Part shown: one piece after another, positions 35,893-43,537 of the stretch
How positions within the stretch are numbered: position 1 is the first letter of the stretch
Layout of the letters: each line of letters begins with the position of its first letter
Assembly (NCBI GenBank): GCA_016865035.1
Contig: CP018227.1
Location: 1,210,001 to 1,274,000, forward strand
DNA: 64,000 bases
Direction of reading: 5' to 3'
Source of the DNA: Kordiimonadales bacterium IMCC3096
GTDB taxonomy: Bacteria; Pseudomonadota; Alphaproteobacteria; Minwuiales; Minwuiaceae
Notes under the pieces: model-generated
The model's database searches: none
What the model was told of the DNA's origin: nothing
The model's input: only the letters and a program-made list of their open reading frames with translations
Program-made: the position numbers and the translations under genes

Positions 35893-36543
35893 ATGCGCTG
35901 GACAAGTTCCCTATTGCTGCTCTGCCTCGCAAAGGCAGATGACCCCGTCGGCACGGCCCGGCGTGTCGGCAGCCTCGCGGCAGCACTTGGCGCCACTTGC
36001 GACATGGATGAGGAACAGGTCATCCGGGCGGCGCTGGCGCGCATGGCCGGTGTCGCGATGCGTTACGTCGAGAACCATGATGAGGCCATGGACTGCGCGC
36101 AGGATGCCCTGATCCGGGCCGTCAATGCATTCGACGGCTTCGAGGGGCGATCCAGCGTCAGTTCGTGGCTGCACCGCATTGCCGTCAACTGCGCCCTGGA
36201 GCAGTTGCGGCGGCGCGGGCGCAGGCAGGAAGTTTCCATCGACGACCTGATGCCGACCTTCGATGACAGTGGCATCCTGAATGACAGCCTGGTGGTGAGT
36301 GACGACAGCGCCGAGACCATCCTGCAACGGGCCGATGCCCGCGCGGCGGTTACCAGCGCCATTCAGGCGCTGCCGGAGAGCCACCGCACCGTGCTGCTGC
36401 TGCGCGATATCGAGGAGCTGAGCATCAGCGAAGTCGCGGAGAAGCTGGAGATCACGCAGGGCACGGCAAAGGTGCGCATCCACCGCGCCCGGTCGGCGCT
36501 GCGCAAGCACCTGGAACCCCTGATCGCGGGGGGACAGCTATGA
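35893..36543 (+). CDS. ECF-type RNA polymerase sigma factor
   Basis: 216 residues if started at ATG 35893; no ribosome site is evident there, and ATG 36004 or an upstream GTG (35825) are alternatives. Region 2: NHDEAMDCAQDALIRAVNAFDGFEGRSSVSSWLHRIAVNCALEQLRRR. Region 4: ALPESHRTVLLLRDIEELSISEVAEKLEITQGTAKVRIHRAR, an ECF helix-turn-helix. No regions 1 and 3. Followed with a four-base overlap by a zinc-finger anti-sigma gene. The promoter-like element at 35737 suggests autoregulation. It probably reports redox or envelope stress, by analogy with other DoxX-linked ECFs. Confidence 0.88.
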   Translation: MRWTSSLLLLCLAKADDPVGTARRVGSLAAALGATCDMDEEQVIRAALARMAGVAMRYVENHDEAMDCAQDALIRAVNAFDGFEGRSSVSSWLHRIAVNCALEQLRRRGRRQEVSIDDLMPTFDDSGILNDSLVVSDDSAETILQRADARAAVTSAIQALPESHRTVLLLRDIEELSISEVAEKLEITQGTAKVRIHRARSALRKHLEPLIAGGQL

Positions 36544-36911
36544 ACGACCCATTGCTCGCCATCCTGCTTCGGCTGGCGCGCGGCCACGCGCAGGAACGGC
36601 ATGGCTGGCGTCACCGGATGGTCGGTCTGATGTTCCGGTACTATCCGGGACTGATCAACTGCCAGACCTTCGAGAGTTTCCTGATGGACTACCACGAAGG
36701 CACCCTGCCGGAACCATCCCGGAAGCGTTTCGAACGCCATCTGGCCATGTGCGGGCTCTGCCGTGCCAGCTACCAGGGCTATGTCCGCAGCATCGAACTG
36801 GGCCAGCGGCTGTTCGAGACCGAAACCGGTCCCCTGCCCGAGGAGGTTCCGTCGGAACTGGTTGGCGCCGTCCTCAGCGCCATGCGGGCGAAGGAACAGG
36901 GCGAAGGCTGA
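36540..36911 (+). CDS. Zinc-finger (zf-HC2) anti-sigma factor, soluble
   Basis: 123 residues overlapping the sigma gene by ATGA. The segment CQTFESFLMDYHEG...RKRFERHLAMCGLCRASYQGY contains the His-x3-Cys-x2-Cys arrangement of zinc-binding anti-sigma domains (ZAS). Zinc or thiol oxidation usually releases the sigma factor. Unlike many anti-sigma factors it has no membrane segment afterwards, so sensing should be cytoplasmic. Confidence 0.8.
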   Translation: MNDPLLAILLRLARGHAQERHGWRHRMVGLMFRYYPGLINCQTFESFLMDYHEGTLPEPSRKRFERHLAMCGLCRASYQGYVRSIELGQRLFETETGPLPEEVPSELVGAVLSAMRAKEQGEG

Positions 36912-36934
36912 AGGCTGGCCGGACTGTTCGTGGG

Positions 36935-37053
36935 CCGTGCCGCCCCTCTCCCCCACCCGGCCCCCCATTCAGGATACTCCCCTGGGTGGCCGGGTGGGGG
37001 AGAGGGGCGGCACGGTCTACCGACAGAATCCTCTCCAGAGGGGCGGCACGGTC
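36935..37053. repeat. Dispersed palindromic repeat, copy 1 with extra partial arm
   Basis: Perfect 28-bp inverted repeat: arms 36935-36962 and 36988-37015, core CCCCTCTCCCCCACCCGGCC, loop of 25 bp. A second piece of the right arm (AGAGGGGCGGCACGGTC) recurs at 37037-37053. Related copies lie at 41222 and 50491. Located between convergent genes; as RNA it would form a long hairpin. Confidence 0.88.
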
Positions 37054-37070
37054 AGCACGCAGACGAAATC

Positions 37071-37859
37071 CTACCTGCCCGTATAGGCCGGTTTGCGCTT
37101 CTCGCTGAACGCGGTCAGCCCCTCCACCACATCGGCGGAACGGCCATAGCCTTCCCAGACTTCCATCTCGGTGCGCAGCGCGCGGTCGAGGGGCATGTCG
37201 AGGCCCTGATCCACCATCTGTTTCATCAGGCGCGTCGCCAGCGGGCTCTTCTCCGCAATGCGGGCCGCAACCCGTTCCACTGTCGGGATCAGTTCATCGT
37301 CCGGCACCACGTCATTCAGCAGGCCCCATTCGAGCAGCGTCCGGGCGGGCAGAAGTTCCCCGGTCAGCAGCAGGTACTTGGCGCGGGTCTCGCTGATCTT
37401 GCGCGGCAGGCGGATGGAACTGCCGCCACCGGGCAGCATGCCGAAATTGATGTGTCCGTCACCGATCTTCGCGCTTTCCACGGCAAAGGCCAGATCACAG
37501 GCCAGCAGCAGCTCGATCCCGCCCGCGGCGGTGATGCCGTTCACGGCGGCGATGGTCGGCTTCTCGCATTCGCCGACAACCGCAAAGGCCTCGTAGGCCT
37601 GGCGCATGAAGGTCCGGACCTTCTCCGGGTCGCCCTGCCCCATGAAGCTGAGGACATACTTCAGATCGGCACCGGCGGAGAACGCCCGCCCGGATCCGGT
37701 GAAGACCAGCACCTTGACCTCCGGATCCGCCTCCACCTTGCGCACCACCTGCGTGTAGCCGTCCAGAATGTTCTGGTTCATGGCGTTCAGGGCCTCGGGC
37801 CGGTTCAGGGTCACCCACGCAACCCCGTTCCTGACCTCATAGCGCATGTCTTCGTTCAT
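37071..37859 (-). CDS. Enoyl-CoA hydratase/isomerase family protein
   Basis: 262 residues, crotonase fold. The two oxyanion-hole regions are SAGADLKYVLSFMGQG (near residue 61) and ITAAGGIELLLACDLAFA, followed by FGMLPGGGSSIRLPRKIS. GGIELLLACD carries a position usually occupied by Glu of hydratases. GGGAGGACAG before ATG 37859. It likely hydrates an enoyl-CoA in fatty-acid, aromatic or branched-chain acid breakdown; the exact step is unknown. Confidence 0.88.
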   Translation of the reverse strand: MNEDMRYEVRNGVAWVTLNRPEALNAMNQNILDGYTQVVRKVEADPEVKVLVFTGSGRAFSAGADLKYVLSFMGQGDPEKVRTFMRQAYEAFAVVGECEKPTIAAVNGITAAGGIELLLACDLAFAVESAKIGDGHINFGMLPGGGSSIRLPRKISETRAKYLLLTGELLPARTLLEWGLLNDVVPDDELIPTVERVAARIAEKSPLATRLMKQMVDQGLDMPLDRALRTEMEVWEGYGRSADVVEGLTAFSEKRKPAYTGR

Positions 37860-37885
37860 CTGTCTGTCCTCCCCAGGATAGTTGT

Positions 37886-39085
37886 TCAGGCCGGATCACC
37901 GTCGCCGGGGCGCAATACCCCGCGCAGTTTCAGTGTCAGCAACAGTGTCAGTGCCATGATGCCGCCACCGATCAGATAAGGCCAGTCCGGCCCGAGCGTT
38001 TCAAAGATCGGCCCACCCCATGCCGGGCCAAGAACCCGTCCAAGCGACGATGCCCCGTGGCACAGGCCGAGGAACGCGCCGACGCGGGTCGCGGGCACCA
38101 GATTGCTGGCAATGGCAGACTGGGTGGGGGAAGAAAAGGCCATGCCGAGACACATGAAGGTCACAGAGATCAGAAGCGTCACCGCATCCACCGCCAGGAT
38201 GATCGCCGTCAGCGCGACGGTCAGGCTGCACAGCGCCGCGACCAGCAGTCTGAAGTTTCCGACCATCGGTGCAATGCGCCCCACCAGAAACCCCTGACAG
38301 ATGATGATCAGGATGCCGATGTAGGTGAAGGTATAACCGACCTGCAGCGGTCCCCAGCCCAGGTTGACAGCGGTCCACAGCGGAAAGGTCGCCTCCACCT
38401 GGCTGAAGGTGAAACTGATCGCGAAGAAGATGACGACCATCCCGAGCAGCTCCGGTCGCGACCGGACAATCTGCAGCCGCTGCCGGAATGGGACACGATC
38501 CTCGCTGTCCCGGCTCTCACGCGGCAGGCTCTCGGGTAGCGCGAACAGGCCCCAGACCAGCGCCAGCAGGCTCAGCCCGGCCGCAACGAACGCGGGCATG
38601 CCATACTCCGCCGGACTCGGATCCGCTCCCAGGATGAGGCCGCCCAGTGCAGGACCAAAGGCGAAGCCGAAGCCGAAGGCCGCACCCGTCAGCCCCATGG
38701 CCCCTGTCCGGCCCGACCCGGAACTGATGTCTGCCGCATAGGCCTGCGCCACCGCGATCTTGCCCGCCGCCATGCCACCGATGACACGGGCGACGAACAG
38801 GGTCAGTAGACTGTCGGCCAGTCCGAACCCGAGGTAGGCGATGACGTTGACACCCAGACAGGTAAGAATGATCGGACGTCGCCCGATCCTGTCGGAAAGC
38901 CGGCCCAGCAGCGGCGTGCCTACCAGCTGACCCAGCGAATATGTGGCGAACAGCAGCGCCACTAGCGCCGGACCTGCCCCGAAGTCCGTGGCGTAGAACG
39001 GCAGCAGCGGGATGATCAGGCCAAAGCCCAGCATGTCGATCGCGATGGTGACAAGCAGGACCGGCATCGGGCCGGTCTTGAGCAT
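37886..39085 (-). CDS. MFS transporter, TetA-like (DHA1)
   Basis: 399 residues with 12 predicted helices. N-terminal IDMLGFGLIIPLLPFYA and the loop LGRLSDRIGRRPII (motif A) are as in TetA and related DHA1 drug-proton antiporters; GAAFGFGFAFGPALGG is motif C. Such sequences are often called tetracycline-resistance-like, but most efflux other compounds. No tetR neighbour. The cupin gene lies nine bases upstream on the same strand, so they probably share a transcript. Confidence 0.85.
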   Translation of the reverse strand: MLKTGPMPVLLVTIAIDMLGFGLIIPLLPFYATDFGAGPALVALLFATYSLGQLVGTPLLGRLSDRIGRRPIILTCLGVNVIAYLGFGLADSLLTLFVARVIGGMAAGKIAVAQAYAADISSGSGRTGAMGLTGAAFGFGFAFGPALGGLILGADPSPAEYGMPAFVAAGLSLLALVWGLFALPESLPRESRDSEDRVPFRQRLQIVRSRPELLGMVVIFFAISFTFSQVEATFPLWTAVNLGWGPLQVGYTFTYIGILIIICQGFLVGRIAPMVGNFRLLVAALCSLTVALTAIILAVDAVTLLISVTFMCLGMAFSSPTQSAIASNLVPATRVGAFLGLCHGASSLGRVLGPAWGGPIFETLGPDWPYLIGGGIMALTLLLTLKLRGVLRPGDGDPA

Positions 39086-39094
39086 CAAGACGGC

Positions 39095-39394
39095 TTACTT
39101 CAGCTCGACTTCGATGAAGCGGAACGCAAAGTCGTTGTCGTTGATGACGTCGTGCTCCACCCCGGCCTCGCGGGTGTAGGACACGCCGGTCTGCAGCGGT
39201 GCCTTCGACAGGCCGTCCGAGGTCTCGATGGTTAGGTCACCGGTGGTCACGGGCACCACGACATAGTCCATCTCGTGGCGATGCCAGCCCGTATGGCCGC
39301 CGGGTGGAAAACTCCATTCCGTCACCACGACTCGATCCGTCTCAAGCTGCTTCGTGCCAGTCGCAAGGGGGCGTTCGGTATCACTCACGGGCAT
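39095..39394 (-). CDS. Small cupin-domain protein
   Basis: 99 residues from ATG 39394 (CGGAG three bases upstream, short spacing). A single cupin barrel: PPGGHTGWHRHEMDYVVVP gives two His and a Glu-like ligand position, and GVEHDVINDND is the second motif with a further His. Probably a metal-binding small enzyme or sensor; function unknown. Co-directional with the downstream MFS gene. Confidence 0.78.
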   Translation of the reverse strand: MPVSDTERPLATGTKQLETDRVVVTEWSFPPGGHTGWHRHEMDYVVVPVTTGDLTIETSDGLSKAPLQTGVSYTREAGVEHDVINDNDFAFRFIEVELK

Positions 39395-39530
39395 CAACTC
39401 CGGCTGTGGGGACAGGGACCGGCATGGCCGGTGCGCGCCGACAGTGTTGCACAACAGGTTGACGTTTGCCGAGCCCTCCGGGAGATTCAGACGACAGATC
39501 AGACATCAGCTGCATTGGCGGAGATTCCCG

Positions 39531-40601
39531 GTGGACGCTTTCCCGGCACGGCCCGAGCTCGACTATCCCTTTGGTGACCAGCGCCCCGAGGGGGCAGAGG
39601 TCATGGAAGTGGCGCCCGGGGTGCTGTGGGTCCGCATGGCGATCCCGATCCCCGGTCTGGACTACATCAACCTCTGGCTGATCCGTGACGGCGCCGGCTG
39701 GGCGATGGTCGATACCGGGCTGAAGAGCCGCAAGATCATGGCCTGGTGGGAGGAGATCTTCGAGAAGCACCTGGAGGGGCAGCCCATCACCCGCATCCTC
39801 TGCACCCACTTCCATACCGACCACGTGGGGCAGGCGGGCTGGCTGACGGAACGCTGGGGCTGCCAGCTCTGGATGACGCTCGGCGAATGGGCCTTCGGGC
39901 GCACCATGGCGCTGGACGTGGCGGAGCGGGTGCCGGAGGACGTGATCGAGCACTATCGTCGCATCGGCTACAGCGAGGAGATGCTGGAGGCACTGCGGGA
40001 GCGCGGCTACAACCGCGTCGCCAAGATGATGACGCCGATCCCGCGCAGTTTCCGCAGGCTGTACCAGGATCAGAAGGTGCGTATCGGCGACCATGACTGG
40101 CAGGTGCTGATCGGACGCGGCCACTCACCGGAACATGCCTCGCTCTGGTGCGAGGATCTCAACGTGCTGATCTCCGGCGACCAGATCCTGCCGCGCATCA
40201 CGCCGCACATCGGCGTCTATCCCGCGGAACCGGACGCCAACCCGCTGAAACTCTATCTCGAAACCCTCGACGTCTTCCGCCCGCTGCCCGATGACGTGCT
40301 GATCCTGCCCGCGCATGGCGATCCGTTCCGCAGCCTGCACGCCCGGATCAACTATCTGCAGGACCACCACCGCGCCCGCCTGAAATCGCTCTGGAAAGGT
40401 GCCGGCGAATGGTCATCGGTGCAGGAACTGCTGCCCACCATGTTCCTGCGCAAGCTCGGCCCGGACGACATGGGCCTGGCGATGTCGGAGGGGATCAGCC
40501 ACATCCACATGCTGATCGGCCAGGGCCGCATGGAACGCAAGATCGGCGACGACGGCGTCTACCGCTACCGCTCCATCGGCCTGGAGGCGCAGGCGGCGTA
40601 A
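39531..40601 (+). CDS. MBL-fold metallohydrolase
   Basis: 356 residues if started at GTG 39531, which has GGAG seven bases upstream and keeps the LDYPFGD N-terminus usual for this family; ATG 39603 would cut it off. The zinc motif THFHTDHVGQAGWL (HxHxDH) is near residue 95. GRGHSPEHASLWCEDLNVLISGDQILPRITPH provides further ligands, and PAHGDPF is the last. A C-terminal winged-helix-like region follows. It probably hydrolyses a thioester or ester; family members near acyl-CoA genes are often called beta-lactamase-like. Confidence 0.87.
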   Translation: MDAFPARPELDYPFGDQRPEGAEVMEVAPGVLWVRMAIPIPGLDYINLWLIRDGAGWAMVDTGLKSRKIMAWWEEIFEKHLEGQPITRILCTHFHTDHVGQAGWLTERWGCQLWMTLGEWAFGRTMALDVAERVPEDVIEHYRRIGYSEEMLEALRERGYNRVAKMMTPIPRSFRRLYQDQKVRIGDHDWQVLIGRGHSPEHASLWCEDLNVLISGDQILPRITPHIGVYPAEPDANPLKLYLETLDVFRPLPDDVLILPAHGDPFRSLHARINYLQDHHRARLKSLWKGAGEWSSVQELLPTMFLRKLGPDDMGLAMSEGISHIHMLIGQGRMERKIGDDGVYRYRSIGLEAQAA

Positions 40602-40767
40602 CTCGGCGTCGAGCCACTGCAGGCGGCGCCGACAGGGTTGGATCTGTCGTCAGGATCGCATGGGCGGTCGCAGGAACGGACTGCGGGTCGGTTTCCCTGA
40701 TCGGTCGATTGACCGACGCAATGGAGAACCAGCCTTTCACCCGGCCGGCGATCTGCTCCAGACACAC

Positions 40768-40796
40768 AAAAACGCCCGGCGGCGGGGCCACCGGGT
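40768..40796 (-). terminator. Intrinsic terminator of rpsU
   Basis: On the minus strand CCCGGTGG-CCCCG-CCGCCGGG (40795-40775) is followed by CG and five T residues (40772-40768). It lies 35 bp after the rpsU stop. Confidence 0.78.
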
Positions 40797-40830
40797 CGTC
40801 CTGTGCGATCGCGTTCCCGTCAGGGTGTGA

Positions 40831-41034
40831 TCAGAGCCCGTCGCGCTGCGCGCGCTTGCGGGCCAGCTTGCGGGCACGACGCACCGCTTCGGCCTTCTCC
40901 CGCGCCCGGCGCTGGGACGGCTTCTCGTAATAGTTACGAAGCTTCATCTCACGGAAGATGCCTTCCCGCTGCATCTTCTTCTTCAGGACCTTCAGTGCCT
41001 GGTCCACATTGTTGTCGCGTACGCTGACTTCCAA
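40831..41034 (-). CDS. rpsU: 30S ribosomal protein bS21
   Basis: 67 residues, [20 protein letters not shown], then the conserved [20 protein letters not shown] and a basic tail: clearly bS21, which sits near the anti-Shine-Dalgarno end of 16S rRNA. The start codon is TTG (41034-41032), six bases after AGAGGA; no ATG is available. A weak start codon may limit output. Confidence 0.95.
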   Translation of the reverse strand: MEVSVRDNNVDQALKVLKKKMQREGIFREMKLRNYYEKPSQRRAREKAEAVRRARKLARKRAQRDGL

Positions 41035-41221
41035 GGCGTTCCTCTTTCGTCTTCAGCAATGGCCGACCCCCAACGGGCATGACCAGAGAAATAGATACCG
41101 GTCCGGCGAACCCGCGTTCGCCAGTCGCGGGGTCTATAACATGGTCATTCCGGCAGGCCAAGGTGTATGTGGCCGAGTCGTTCGTGGTCCCCGGCCTGGC
41201 CTCTCGCGGTTCATGTGCTGA

Positions 41222-41303
41222 CCCCGGCCAGCCCTCTCCCCCTCCCGACCACCCACGCGAGTATCCTGATGGGTGGTCGGGAGGGGGAGAGGGCTGGCCG
41301 GGG
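41222..41303. repeat. Dispersed palindromic repeat, copy 2
   Basis: A perfect 34-bp inverted repeat, arms 41222-41255 and 41270-41303, around a 14-bp loop containing GTATCCTGA. The core CCCTCTCCCCCTCCCGACCA is shared with copy 3 at 50491. It fills most of the roughly 300-bp space between rpsU and the acyl-CoA dehydrogenase gene; nothing else is apparent there. Confidence 0.92.
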
Positions 41304-41331
41304 GACCAAAGAGATCCCAGGCGCAGCGCCC

Positions 41332-42525
41332 CTACTTCAGTACTTCCTCGGCGATGATCATCTTGCGGACCTCGGTCGTGCCCGCGCCGATCTCGAGCAG
41401 CTTGGTGTGCCGGTAGAGCCGGTTGATCTCGCTTTCCCAGATGTAGCCGATGCCGCCATGGACCTGCACCGCCAGGTCGAGCACCCGGTTCATCATGTTG
41501 GCGGTGAACATCACGGAGGCGGCGCTGAGCTTGTGCACGTCGCCGCGCCCGCCCTCGCCCTCCACCAGGTTGTTCACGGCGGAGAGGCCGCGATAGGTGA
41601 ACAGGCGAATGGCCTCCACATAGGTGTACATGTCGGCGACGTGCGACTGCACCATCTGGAAGCTGGCGATGGGCTTGCCGAACTGCTTGCGCTCCCGCGC
41701 ATATTCGACGGAAAGCTCCAGCGCGCGCTCCGAGATGCCGAGGCAGATGGGGGAGATCATCGCCCGTTCCAGATCCAGCCCGGACATGACAACGACGTGG
41801 CCGCGATTCTCCTCCCCAACCATGTTGGCAGCGGGGACACGACAGTCGTCGAACACCAGTTCACCGGTCTGGCTGCCTCGGAAACCCATCTTGTTGAGCT
41901 TCTGCGCCACGCTGAAACCGGGAAAGTCCTTCTCCACCACGAAGGCGGAAATGCCCTTGGCGCCGCGGTCGCGGTCCGTCTTGGCGTAGACCAGCAGCAC
42001 GTCGGCGATGGGGCCGTTGGTGATGTAGAGCTTGCGCCCGTTCAGCACATAGTCGTCGCCGTCGCGCCGGGCGGTGGTGGCCATGGATCCCAGCGCATCC
42101 GACCCTGCCCCCGGCTCCGTCAGGCCGAGCGCGCCGACCAGGCTGCCGTCCACCAGACCGGGGATGTAGCGCTTGCGGATGTCGTCATTGCCGTTGCGCA
42201 GGATGTTGTTCATGCAGAGATTGTCATGCGCCACCCAGGCCAGCCCCAGCGCCGGGTTCCAGCGGCTGAAGGCCTGCAGCACCAGACCGGAACCGAAGAC
42301 GTCCAGTTCCGCCCCGCCGAATTCCGACGGTGCCGTGACCCCCAGATAGCCCATCTGGCCCAGTGCCCGGAATTCCTTGTCCGGCCACCATTCCTCGTCA
42401 TCCATCCGCGACGCCAGCGGCGCGAGCTGTTCCCGGCCATAGCGATCCGCCGTGTCCAGGATCTCGACCTGTTCCGGACTGAGGTCGAAGGCCTGCGCCC
42501 CCGACAGATTGTCACCCATTTCCAT
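41332..42525 (-). CDS. Acyl-CoA dehydrogenase, isovaleryl-CoA-dehydrogenase-like
   Basis: About 397 residues from ATG 42525 (GGGGAGGG upstream; ATGs at 42528 and 42519 are also possible). Blocks: GALGLTEPGAGSDALGSMATTA and YVLNGRKLYITNGPIADVLLVYAKT (FAD and substrate binding), YARERKQFGKPIASFQ, and VQVHGGIGYIWESEINRLYRHTKLLEIGAGTTEVRKMI. The closest subfamily I know is isovaleryl-CoA dehydrogenase (leucine degradation), passing electrons to ETF. It overlaps the MOSC gene by 14 bp. Confidence 0.9.
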   Translation of the reverse strand: MEMGDNLSGAQAFDLSPEQVEILDTADRYGREQLAPLASRMDDEEWWPDKEFRALGQMGYLGVTAPSEFGGAELDVFGSGLVLQAFSRWNPALGLAWVAHDNLCMNNILRNGNDDIRKRYIPGLVDGSLVGALGLTEPGAGSDALGSMATTARRDGDDYVLNGRKLYITNGPIADVLLVYAKTDRDRGAKGISAFVVEKDFPGFSVAQKLNKMGFRGSQTGELVFDDCRVPAANMVGEENRGHVVVMSGLDLERAMISPICLGISERALELSVEYARERKQFGKPIASFQMVQSHVADMYTYVEAIRLFTYRGLSAVNNLVEGEGGRGDVHKLSAASVMFTANMMNRVLDLAVQVHGGIGYIWESEINRLYRHTKLLEIGAGTTEVRKMIIAEEVLK

Positions 42526-43282
42526 CATCGCCCTCCCCAAGCGAATCTCCGACCGCGATGCGGCCATCTCCCGTAACCGACAGATAGATACCACAGTCGA
42601 CATGGCCGAAGCCCGACTGCAGCACTTTCGGGATCTGCATGTCACGCTCCGCCGTTTCCGGGTTCACGTTCGTCGCGCCGCACCGGTCGATCCGTGCCAG
42701 GCCCTGAAGCCGCGCGCCGCCGGCACTCACGGCCTTGCCGACCAGATCGAACTCGGCCCAGGCGGGCATGTCGTCGACGTAGATGTTGCCGCGAAACCGC
42801 ATCGGATCGACCGGCTTGCGGGCCACCCGCTCGATATCGCGCACGCTGTTCAGGTTGATCAGGGACAGCACCGGCAGGCCGACATCACTCAGTTCCGCGC
42901 CGGGCGCGGTGACGATGCGCGGCGCGCCACGCAGTTCCTCCTTCGCCCAGGCAGACAGGAACTGCTCGACCAGGCTGCGTCCGATAGGCAGGGACAGGTT
43001 GCCCCGCGCCACCTGCCTGCCGTCCCGCAGCAGGGTCAGTGTCTGTTCGGCATCATCGAACTGCGCATCCAGCGTCGCCAGCCGCTCATGCTGCATCAGT
43101 TGCAGATAGCTGGTCTTGGGCAGATGCTTCGGATCAGCAGGATCGAAGGTGGTCGAGCCATGCGCGATCGCCCACTTGCGGTCGAACGGAATGGGCTGGC
43201 CTGCGGTCAGGTCGATGGCGGTCAGGTCATCGGCGGCAAGGCCCTTGACCGGATAGCGGCAGAGTCTGGTGATGCGTGTCAT
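42512..43282 (-). CDS. MOSC-domain protein
   Basis: 256 residues from ATG 43282. The N-terminal beta-barrel domain (ITRLCRYPVKGLAADDLTAIDL) and the C-terminal MOSC part (RFRGNIYVDDMPAWAEFDLVGKAV, RIDRCGATNVNPETAERDM) are clear. The Cys in DRCGATN is the position that binds molybdenum cofactor or sulfur in MOSC proteins. Probably a sulfur carrier or a small Mo-enzyme component; the target is unknown. It precedes and overlaps the acyl-CoA dehydrogenase gene. Confidence 0.85.
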   Translation of the reverse strand: MTRITRLCRYPVKGLAADDLTAIDLTAGQPIPFDRKWAIAHGSTTFDPADPKHLPKTSYLQLMQHERLATLDAQFDDAEQTLTLLRDGRQVARGNLSLPIGRSLVEQFLSAWAKEELRGAPRIVTAPGAELSDVGLPVLSLINLNSVRDIERVARKPVDPMRFRGNIYVDDMPAWAEFDLVGKAVSAGGARLQGLARIDRCGATNVNPETAERDMQIPKVLQSGFGHVDCGIYLSVTGDGRIAVGDSLGEGDDGNG

Positions 43283-43537
43283 GGCGGGAGAGTGTCCCGA
43301 CCCACCCCACGGATCAAGTGGCTGGCACACGGACAAGCCAATTGAATGCGAAATCTGGCTTGCCGCTGTCTTGCGCAAGCGTTGCACAATAACAACATAT
43401 GTGGTGTCGGGTTGCCCAGCCGGGGACCGGACATCCGAACCGCGCGGCGACGCGCATCATGACAGGCAAACTCTAGTGAGACGCCGATGACAGGCCCGGA
43501 ACGGGGTGTCGGACGCGGGCTTTGGAAAGAGGGAAGC

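Noticed and set aside
33530-36112. 860-codon open frame on the plus strand across the DoxX/NDH-2 gene
   Set aside because: Shadow of a high-GC gene on the other strand; its translation is Gln/Arg/His-rich low complexity without domains. The same holds for long frames opposite ileS, clpB and clpA.
43283-43537. Heat-shock (RpoH) promoter for clpB
   Set aside because: CTTG (43370) and a CATAT (43396) are present but 22 bp apart, which is too long; no convincing alternative was found.
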